Origin: Planctomycetaceae bacterium | GTDB lineage: Bacteria > Planctomycetota > Planctomycetia > Pirellulales > Thermoguttaceae | Direction of reading: 5' to 3' | Assembly: GCA_031274045.1 (NCBI GenBank) | Contig: JAISQS010000448.1 | Span: forward strand, 1 to 13,305 | Length of the DNA: 13,305 nt | Shown: positions 1 through 6,154 of the stretch, piece after piece | Numbering within the stretch: position 1 is the stretch's first letter | Layout of the letters: the number at the start of each line of letters is the position of its first letter | Translations under genes and position numbers: made by a program | Notes under the pieces: generated by a model | Seen by the model: only the letters and a program-made list of their open reading frames with translations | Databases searched by the model: none | Told to the model about the DNA's origin: nothing

Positions 1-686
1 TATTCGGATGTGGAGATTGGAATTCGTGTTGGTAAAATTAATGACAAATTTCATGTTGCAAAACATATTGTCACTGAAATCAAGGACGGTCAATTTTCGT
101 TTCATCGTAATTCCGAATCAATTCAACGCGAGTTTGAGCTTGATGGTTTGTACGTGATACGGACAAATGTTCCGGCGGAGCGGCGTGCTGCGGCGGATGT
201 GGTTCGGGATTATAAGCGGCTAGCGGATGTGAAAAAGAGTTTTCGTACGATAAAGACGGCGTTGCTGGATATTCGCCCGATTCATCATCACTTTGAAAAT
301 CGAGGCGTGCGCATTTTTTGATTTGCATGTTGTCGTATTATGTTGTGTGGCATCTCCGGCGGGCGTGGAGTAAGCATCTTTTCAGCGACGAAAATCTCAA
401 CGAAACGAGAACGAATCGCAACCCCGTCATCGCCGCCACTCCAAACGAAAATGTCAAAAACAAAAAAACACGCAAGGCAAGAGAGAACTCAAACGATCAT
501 TCCGCCGACTCCAAAACGAATCCTCAAACGCAAAGTTTCCGAACCTTGCTGAATCGCCTGTCAACAATCTGCCTCACCCAACGCCAAATCAAAAACGAAA
601 ACGTCCGCTTCAACAAAATAACCACCCTCGACAACTTCCAAAATGAACTCATCAAACAAATCAATCCCACCACCGACTCAAATTAA
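1..686 (+). pseudogene. IS1634-type DDE transposase, 3' part, frameshifted and with catalytic Glu replaced
   Basis: The reading frame is open from the window edge, so the 5' part lies outside. The first frame (to 321) carries typical IS1634/IS4-superfamily C-terminal blocks: DGLYVIRTNVPA, YKRLADVKKSFRTIKT and the block DIRPIHHHFENR. It then stops. The next conserved block, RAHFLICMLSYYVVWHLRRAW, continues in the +3 frame up to the stop at 686. The two frames join perfectly if one base is missing in the expected Val codon at about 304-305, where the DNA reads cga-gg-cgt-gcg-cat. The family's Y-x2-R-x3-E-x6-K signature is also altered: the Glu position (232-234) is Lys (aaa), one transition away from gaa. 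The rest of the C-terminus (SFRTLLNRLSTIC) is family-like. The element is almost certainly inactive. Its right terminal repeat should lie between 687 and 808, but I could not define it without the left end. Confidence 0.88.
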
Positions 687-808
687 CCTTGTAGACAGTT
701 TCAACTGACCAAAAAAGTCACAAAAAATTTGTCAGCAAACATTTAGCAAAAACACAAGCAGGAACTTCGGATTAATGTTGCAAAAAATTGCAGGTTCGAT
801 TAAGAATC
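687..808. other. Gap holding the expected right end of the IS element and the 3' flank of the DUF499 gene
   Basis: Only 122 bp separate the transposase stop from the DUF499 stop, and the two genes face each other. The right terminal inverted repeat of the IS1634-type element is expected here, but it cannot be recognised because the left end is outside the window. I see no strong GC hairpin followed by a T-run that would be a clear terminator for either gene. A short near-duplication (caaaaaattt at 721-730 and caaaaaattg at 781-790) is the only pattern. Confidence 0.5.
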
Positions 809-3580
809 TCACTCTTGGTTTAATGATTCATTAAGTCCGAGTTCACGAAGGGCGGATTTGGCACTGGCTATTTTGGGGGTAGAGATTCCGGTTTCGGAAG
901 TTATTTCAAACTGAACACTCAATGTAATGTTGTTGTCTTGGATGAGGTTTGTGAGAACTTTTGTATAAAAAGTCATCCATTGATTTTTTGGTATTTCACC
1001 AGACCATGTTAGCCGATGGATGAGTTCTTCACTGGCTCCGTCAAATAAATTTGTTGGCTTCTTGATTTCGTTTTTTACCGATTTCGGTTGTATTGGGGCG
1101 GCTGATGCCGATTCTTGTGACGGTAAATCTGTGTTGTTTGTTGAGAGATTGTGCAAGTAAGATTCTGCCGTTTCTTGGCGGATAATGTACATATCGGTTG
1201 AGATTTCAATATCAGAATCCGAAATCGGTTTGCCAAAATGGAACGGTTCATATTTTCCGTTCGTTCCCTTGCCAACGTAAGCCAAACGTCCATCAGTAAT
1301 ACCTTGTGATAATGTTTGCAAAATAGATTCCGGTTTCAGTAATCTTGGAAAAAGAGTCGAAGCAAAACAGATTTCCTTGATCTCTTTGGTTGACCACTCC
1401 GTCAATGCCGGAGGCCAATTGCGAATAAGAAAATTCAAACCAATCTTGTCTTCAATATCACCGCGATGCCTCATAAAATCAACATAATGCAACAAAAGCG
1501 AATTGGCAGAACTCGAATGAAGAAGTCCCAAATTCTCCGCTTGAATTTTATCGTCTTTGTTGAGATAAAATAGATTTTTATACGTTCTCCATATTGTTTC
1601 TTTTACATCCTTTTTGGCTTTTGTTAAACTTACTTCCAATTGACGGCGTTGTATATCATCAATCTGTAATTCCGGCGATTCTGTTTGAATGTCCTCCCAT
1701 GCGAGAAGATTCCGAACATCGTCTTGCAATTTATTGTACGATTCCGCGACAACCCAGACGAGCGAATTTTTGAAACGGCGAACACCGGTTCCGTGTTCGC
1801 GAGTCCAATTTTCCGTCAACTGTTCAACGGCTTCCCAATCTTCGCGGTTTTGCTCCGGTGACAAAACGACAAATGTAATAATTGCTTCATCAGAAATATC
1901 ACTGCTCTTTTGCGGAAAGAATACTCGTTTAATTCCGTTGTGCGGCAAAAAAACTTTTTCGATTTCTGTACGGACTCGTTCGGTAATCCTTTTTTGTGTA
2001 ACACTAGCGCGGCGGTCGCCGAGAAGTTTATTCAGATTCGGCGCAATACTGAACCAATACTTTTTGTTATTCGCAACAAGATAGTAACACGAAGAACAAA
2101 GAGCATCCAATGCCGTTTCAATATTGCCAATATCAAGACCCGGCTCCGAAACGGCAAGACGTATTTCCGGCTCGGTAGCAACATGATTCGTTTGACCTCC
2201 ATTTGATTCAAAGAAAATACTTGTTACGATTTTTTGGTGTAGTCGAGTTTTTTTGATGTTACTGTCGGCTTCATTATCAAGTCTGATGGCGTGTGAATCG
2301 TTTCGACCGATAATATCTGTTGTTACTGCTACTTCTAGTTTTGGTTCGCCGAGTTGTTCGAATAATGCTGTACGAAAAAGTGAGTTTTCAAATGGTGCCG
2401 TTCCAAGACCGATGATCGGATCTGCCTGATTGTGCTTGAAGCCTTTTTGATAAGCATCGGCAACCCAAAGAGCCAATAATCTCAACACTCCGCGTGTACG
2501 TTGAAAACGGGAAATCGCCTGCCATTTTCGTTCAAAAAGAGAAATAACTGTCGGGTGAAATGGATACGATGACTCAAATTGACGAACAGCATCATCAGCA
2601 GGAAACTCTTGTGGTATTTGTTGCCGATTTTTGTGTATCCATTCGGCGTAGTGTTGGGCGGTGATTTTTGCAACTTTTCTCAGTTCGTCGTTATTGTCCC
2701 ATTCAAAGAGACGGCGGCGAATGATTTCAGATGTTTCCGATTCAACCGACATGATGACCGCTTTACCCAGCCGATCAAGAAGTTTTTTGATTCGGTTAAA
2801 GTGCTCGTGATCCGCAGGATTCATTTCAATTTCTGAAGCAGGAACAGAAACGGCAAGAACGATATTGCTGCGGCTTCGTGCAAATTCAGAAAGGTTTTGC
2901 AAGAAATTGTAAAATTGGTTGCAGGAATCTTTGTTTGGTGACCGGCTGACGAAATTCATAATTTCGTCCATTAAAATCAAGACGGGTTTGTTTGCGGGAA
3001 AAACTTGTGACAAAACATCACCGGCGGGAGCGATATTTTGTTGTTCGTGTTGTGCCAAGATGGAGAGAGCGGTTTCGCCGCCGATTTGCCACGCGATTTC
3101 GCCCCAAGGTGTTTTTCGTAACGGCGTACCATCGTTACCGCCTCGACCTGTCAAGGAATCAAATTCTGTACCAACAAAGACGGCTGCCTGACAATCAGGG
3201 ATATTTTGGATATTTGCTAACGACAATAATTCTTGTACACCGTTCAATGATTTCCCTTGATTTCCTGATTTGGCAAGATGGTACAACAACGTTAATGCGT
3301 GTGTTTTTCCGCCGCCGAATTGTGTGGACATATTGAACACGGCGGACGTTTCTGTTGTTACGCCTGAAAGCCGGCGTAGAACTTCGACTGCGAGCGACTT
3401 GAGATTTCGTGTCAAAAAAGTACGCTCAAAGAATTGATGGGGATCACTATAATCTTTAGGTGCACTCCCGTTGCGAACATGATCCAAATGAATCGCAAAC
3501 TCCGAAGCATCCAAAGGACGATTCTCGCGTAAATCCTCACGAGGTTTAATAACGTTATACCAAAATTTTAATGGCGGCAT
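809..3580 (-). CDS. DUF499 (COG1483) AAA-type ATPase, predicted defence ATPase
   Basis: A 923-residue protein, about the family's usual full length. The N-terminus (FWYNVIKPREDLRENRPLDASEFA, split here as FWYNVIKPREDLREN then RPLDASEFA) and the block TSAVFNMSTQFGGGKTHALT are hallmark DUF499 sequences. The Walker A loop is the family variant FGGGKTH (K92, T93). Walker B is VLILMDE (D205, E206), followed by a sensor-like strand NIVLAVSVPASE. The C-terminus (SGEIPKNQWMTFYTKVLTNL, then ALRELGL) matches the conserved family tail. DUF499 ATPases are established neighbours of DUF1156 adenine methylases in predicted anti-phage islands; the role here is inferred from that. The ATG overlaps the end of the upstream peptidase-like gene by 13 bp and has no Shine-Dalgarno, which suggests translational coupling. 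It is the last gene of the operon in this window. No methylase or helicase partner is present; the next thing downstream is the IS remnant. Confidence 0.93.
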   Translation of the reverse strand: MPPLKFWYNVIKPREDLRENRPLDASEFAIHLDHVRNGSAPKDYSDPHQFFERTFLTRNLKSLAVEVLRRLSGVTTETSAVFNMSTQFGGGKTHALTLLYHLAKSGNQGKSLNGVQELLSLANIQNIPDCQAAVFVGTEFDSLTGRGGNDGTPLRKTPWGEIAWQIGGETALSILAQHEQQNIAPAGDVLSQVFPANKPVLILMDEIMNFVSRSPNKDSCNQFYNFLQNLSEFARSRSNIVLAVSVPASEIEMNPADHEHFNRIKKLLDRLGKAVIMSVESETSEIIRRRLFEWDNNDELRKVAKITAQHYAEWIHKNRQQIPQEFPADDAVRQFESSYPFHPTVISLFERKWQAISRFQRTRGVLRLLALWVADAYQKGFKHNQADPIIGLGTAPFENSLFRTALFEQLGEPKLEVAVTTDIIGRNDSHAIRLDNEADSNIKKTRLHQKIVTSIFFESNGGQTNHVATEPEIRLAVSEPGLDIGNIETALDALCSSCYYLVANNKKYWFSIAPNLNKLLGDRRASVTQKRITERVRTEIEKVFLPHNGIKRVFFPQKSSDISDEAIITFVVLSPEQNREDWEAVEQLTENWTREHGTGVRRFKNSLVWVVAESYNKLQDDVRNLLAWEDIQTESPELQIDDIQRRQLEVSLTKAKKDVKETIWRTYKNLFYLNKDDKIQAENLGLLHSSSANSLLLHYVDFMRHRGDIEDKIGLNFLIRNWPPALTEWSTKEIKEICFASTLFPRLLKPESILQTLSQGITDGRLAYVGKGTNGKYEPFHFGKPISDSDIEISTDMYIIRQETAESYLHNLSTNNTDLPSQESASAAPIQPKSVKNEIKKPTNLFDGASEELIHRLTWSGEIPKNQWMTFYTKVLTNLIQDNNITLSVQFEITSETGISTPKIASAKSALRELGLNESLNQE

Positions 3581-5136
3581 GGTGTAGAAGAATAGATTGG
3601 GGTGTGACCTTTAATGTTACATTGTTGGAGATGGTGTTTGCTACAATCATAGGTATCGCGAATAATAACGCAGCTAGGCAAACGCATACAAATAAAGGAA
3701 CAAGGGTTAAATGTAACATCTTCACCATCTGGACAGATGATCACTTCACCAAATTTCTTCCGTGATGCGGAAAAAAGTTCCTGCATACTTGCTTCAACCA
3801 TCCAAAAGTGAGTTGGCAAAACTTTACAGATAGCTCCGACTGCACTTGATCCATCAATAGAATCATCTGCTGAAATCTTTTGGAGGTGTTCAAGATATTC
3901 CTCTTTGGAGATATAGACGGCTCGAAGAACTAATCGTTTTTGATCTGCAAATACTTGAAACAAATCCATCCAAGGATCTCCAATAGAAAAACCTGCTAAC
4001 AAACTAACAGATTGATGGAAAAAATCAATTGCCGTGAGTTCGGCATTAATGGAATGCAGTGCTGCTTTTTGAGTTCCAATACCATAAAGTAAACGAAAGT
4101 TGGCTTTGGTAAGGAATTGTCGCGGCATACAATAGTAGGGACCAAAATTATCGTCATGTATCAAATTGGAACTTAGCCATTGCTCGCTTGAGAAAAAACG
4201 GAGGTTTTGTGATTTGAAATATCCGCGATTGGATGGTGGAACCCATGAATCTTCATTGAACGTATGACCGAGTACCGGAACGATATGCCTACGACCATCA
4301 GCCAACTCAAATCCGAGAAGTACTGGGCTGCCGGATTCAATAAAACCATACATTTCACGCATGTACTCCGGGCATGGTATAGATTGACTTTTGGTGTTAT
4401 GCGGACATGGTTCGAATTCGATTTTTCGTGAATGAAGCCCTAATCCCGTAAAAACGCGATCAATATCTGCCGGTTCTAATCCATCACGTTTTCCGGCAAG
4501 TTGTGCGAGTCTTTGATAAGAAATATCTCCTTCGGGCAAAATACATGCAAGAGCAGCACGTAAAGCAACGTGTGCGCAAACGAATGTTTTAATATTTTGT
4601 TGTGCATAAAGTGAACCCTCTATAACAAAACCATCGCCAAGTGTATTGGATACGCGATATTTTCTACGGCAATGCAGAAAATTATTCTGTTCTGACAAAC
4701 GCGGAGGAGCTATGACGGATTCAAAAATATGGTTACATAAAGGTTGTCCATGGGAATCTCGATCTATTTTTAGAACAGCGTAACCGAGAAAACTATCCGT
4801 GTTAATATCATCTTCTGAATCTTTGCCAAAGAATGAAAACTTATAAACTTCGGAACTTGCATATTCAATACATTTTTGAGTAAGAACCTTGTTCTCCTCC
4901 TCAAGAATTTCGCTTTCCTCACATGGAATCTGATCGACAAGCATTCCTTTGAAATGCAACTTGCGGGCGAGCGAAAAAATCCGTATCAGTGAGGGAATAT
5001 ACTTCTGATTAATCCTTCTTTGATCAAGGAAATTCCGTAAAAACAGAAAATTTGAATGCCCTTTTTCCGGTGAAGTCTGAACGAATCGAACCCGTTGACC
5101 TTTGATATTAGAAATTTCCGTCGCAACGGTACTCAT
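3568..5136 (-). CDS. Papain/C39-like cysteine peptidase-fold protein, operonic with DUF499 ATPase
   Basis: A 522-residue soluble protein with no signal peptide. Residues 115-180 (FLGYAVLKI ... FVIEGSLYAQQN) lead into QQNIKTFVCAHVALRAAL, which has the Gln plus Cys-helix pattern of papain/C39-like peptidases (Q179/Q180, candidate nucleophile C187). The candidate His is H284 in RRHIVPVLGHTFNEDSW, with H291 as an alternative; D328/D329 in HDDNFGPYYCMP is a candidate third residue. The C-terminal third (DPWMDLFQVFADQKRLVLRAV, then THFWMVEAS and GEVIICPDG) resembles a family of uncharacterised bacterial proteins that I recall only by pattern. The start ATG overlaps the upstream stop as ATGA and has GGAG 7 nt upstream (5144-5147), so it is well supported. 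It is placed between a small protein and a DUF499 ATPase, so a regulated proteolysis or maturation role is plausible. The peptidase activity is inferred, not shown; a non-catalytic transglutaminase-like fold is the alternative. Confidence 0.72.
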   Translation of the reverse strand: MSTVATEISNIKGQRVRFVQTSPEKGHSNFLFLRNFLDQRRINQKYIPSLIRIFSLARKLHFKGMLVDQIPCEESEILEEENKVLTQKCIEYASSEVYKFSFFGKDSEDDINTDSFLGYAVLKIDRDSHGQPLCNHIFESVIAPPRLSEQNNFLHCRRKYRVSNTLGDGFVIEGSLYAQQNIKTFVCAHVALRAALACILPEGDISYQRLAQLAGKRDGLEPADIDRVFTGLGLHSRKIEFEPCPHNTKSQSIPCPEYMREMYGFIESGSPVLLGFELADGRRHIVPVLGHTFNEDSWVPPSNRGYFKSQNLRFFSSEQWLSSNLIHDDNFGPYYCMPRQFLTKANFRLLYGIGTQKAALHSINAELTAIDFFHQSVSLLAGFSIGDPWMDLFQVFADQKRLVLRAVYISKEEYLEHLQKISADDSIDGSSAVGAICKVLPTHFWMVEASMQELFSASRKKFGEVIICPDGEDVTFNPCSFICMRLPSCVIIRDTYDCSKHHLQQCNIKGHTPIYSSTPCRH

Positions 5137-5390
5137 TCGTAAACTCCATAAGACATTTTTTGCATGCGTTCGTCTTCCTCTCGACGTTGCTGGATAGTAT
5201 CGGCGATTTCTTCAGAGATTTGAAAACTAAATTCAACAGTAGAAGTAGAACCAACACTCTGAAGCGTTTGTGTGGCACGTTTCGCTTCTAGGTCTTTGAA
5301 AGCCCGATTGATGTCGGCGATATAATCATCCATCTTTGTGTACGTTGAATACATTTTAATACGTATTGTTAAAATATGCGTCTTACACAT
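5133..5390 (-). CDS. Small hypothetical protein, first gene of the DUF499 operon
   Basis: An 85-residue protein that I do not recognise. I chose the ATG at 5390 because AAGGA lies 6 nt upstream (5397-5401), whereas the ATG at 5435 has no ribosome binding site. Internal Met codons before YSTYTK and DDYIAD remain possible starts. The sequence after MDDYIADINRAFKDLEAKRA is amphipathic and charged, and the C-terminal half (EFSFQISEEIADTIQQRREEDERMQ) looks helical and acidic-basic alternating, so it may be a small helical adaptor. There is no membrane segment and no known motif. The stop overlaps the start of the peptidase-like gene by 4 bp (ATGA), which strongly implies co-translation and supports this being a real gene. 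Confidence 0.72.
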   Translation of the reverse strand: MCKTHILTIRIKMYSTYTKMDDYIADINRAFKDLEAKRATQTLQSVGSTSTVEFSFQISEEIADTIQQRREEDERMQKMSYGVYE

Positions 5391-5393
5391 GGT

Positions 5394-5444
5394 ACTTCCT
5401 TGATGACGAATAAACTTCCTTGATCGGTGAGTCATTGAGTCATT
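5394..5444. repeat. Two small direct repeats in the leader of the DUF499 operon
   Basis: acttccttgat occurs at 5394-5404 and again at 5414-5424 (20-bp period). Directly beside it gagtcatt is tandemly repeated at 5429-5436 and 5437-5444. Both lie immediately upstream of the first gene of the operon. They could be an operator or simply slippage products. No clear -35/-10 pair was found. Confidence 0.45.
5397..5401 (-). promoter_or_regulatory. Shine-Dalgarno AAGGA for the small operon leader gene
   Basis: AAGGA lies 6 nt before the ATG at 5390 and decides the start. It sits in an 11-bp sequence (ATCAAGGAAGT on the minus strand) that is repeated 20 bp further upstream at 5414-5424. Confidence 0.6.
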
Positions 5445-5657
5445 CTCGACTTCCCGTTAAATTGTAAAGGGAATTTTTAAAAAGACAATCCCCCCGAAAT
5501 GACGTATGAGATTTCAAATTGAACGTAATTTCATATTTCAGAGTTGTGATTGCAGATTTGACGTAATTTCTGATTTCAGATTTGTGAAGATTTTGAATTT
5601 GTGAAGATTTTATAATCGTCAACAAATCTACAATCAAAAATCTAAAATCTAAAATTA
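5445..5657. repeat. AT-rich non-coding stretch with degenerate short direct repeats
   Basis: The minus strand reads as degenerate repetitions of words such as aaatctgaaatc, aaatcttcac and gaaattacg, for example cttcacaaattcaaaatcttcacaaat around 5582-5612 (given in two halves: cttcacaaattcaaaat and cttcacaaat). Nothing here looks like coding sequence. It lies directly downstream of the four-helix-bundle remnant and looks like decayed intergenic filler. Confidence 0.45.
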
Positions 5658-5822
5658 CTAAGTTTCTTTTGCTGTTTTGATTGATGAAACGATAATTGCG
5701 GTTAGTTCGTTTGCTTCTTTGTAAAGTGGTTCGATCAATTCTTTTTTGATCATATTTGATTCCATTATGAGTTCCAGCCCATAACAACTTTCGTAATATA
5801 TCAGCAAAATATCCGTCTTTAA
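5658..5822 (-). pseudogene. C-terminal remnant of a four-helix-bundle protein (23S rRNA intervening-sequence type)
   Basis: In the frame ending with tag at 5658-5660 the translation from 5765 is 35 residues and contains ELIEPLYKEANELTAIIVSS followed by IKTAKET. This is the characteristic last helix of bacterial four-helix-bundle (S23/IVP, TIGR02436-type) proteins, which commonly end in EANELxxIxVSSIKTA. Upstream in the same frame, back to a stop at 5823-5825, it reads KTDILLIYYESCYGLELI, which resembles the preceding helix (S-C-x-E-L-E region) in degraded form. The first two helices are gone, replaced by the palindrome region, so this is a broken gene. Full-length members are about 115-130 residues. 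Their function is not established. Confidence 0.68.
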
Positions 5823-5824
5823 CT

Positions 5825-6008
5825 CAACCTTATTTTTACCTGATTTTTCCTAAACAAAACAACATTAGTAGCCATTGACAATAAAAAATTTCAACCTTAT
5901 TACCTTATTAGGTTGCACAGTTAAAATAAGGTAATAAGGTCATGTCTGTGGGTGATTCACCGGCTACTAAGGTTGTTTTTGTAAGAAAATCAGGTCGTAA
6001 ATAAGGTT
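5825..6008. repeat. Large imperfect palindrome, 85-nt arms with a 15-nt loop
   Basis: The left arm (5825-5909) pairs with the right arm (5925-6008). Perfect blocks seen by eye: 16 bp at the centre (accttattaccttatt, 5894-5909, with 5925-5940), 15 bp with one mismatch (5858-5872 with 5962-5976), 10 bp (acctgatttt, 5837-5846, with 5986-5995) and 10 bp at the tips (aaccttattt, 5825-5834, with 5999-6008). The loop is 5910-5924. The central arm is itself a direct repeat of accttatt. This could be a MITE-like non-autonomous element, a structured RNA or a bidirectional terminator. I found no convincing target-site duplication at the tips. Confidence 0.75.
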
Positions 6009-6154
6009 TGTTTTTTCTACAGCATTGAAGTATTTCACTGATATATTACGCGGAATGTAATAACGCGAAAACATAGAACGAATCGAAAAATAGTAAGGCA
6101 ATAAGGTTTATTATTTGGGGTAATACAATAGTTATTAAGGTTGTTGTGTTAGAT
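6009..6154. other. AT-rich intergenic stretch with scattered aaggt motifs
   Basis: This lies downstream of the lipoprotein stop. It holds further copies of the aataaggt word seen in the palindrome (caataaggttt near 6099 and ttaaggttgttg near 6135). No gene, RNA or clear terminator is visible. Confidence 0.4.

Noticed and set aside
318..686. Stand-alone small gene starting with TTG
   Set aside because: It is the frameshifted continuation of the IS1634-type transposase; its first residues are the family block ICMLSYYVVWHLRRAW.
5391..5435. Longer 100-residue version of the small operon gene
   Set aside because: The ATG at 5435 lacks a ribosome binding site, overlaps the tandem 8-bp repeat, and the ATG at 5390 has AAGGA at good spacing.
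5440..5787. 115-residue open frame on the minus strand
   Set aside because: It is rich in translated repeat words and has no family signal. The true coding trace in this area is the four-helix-bundle remnant in another frame.
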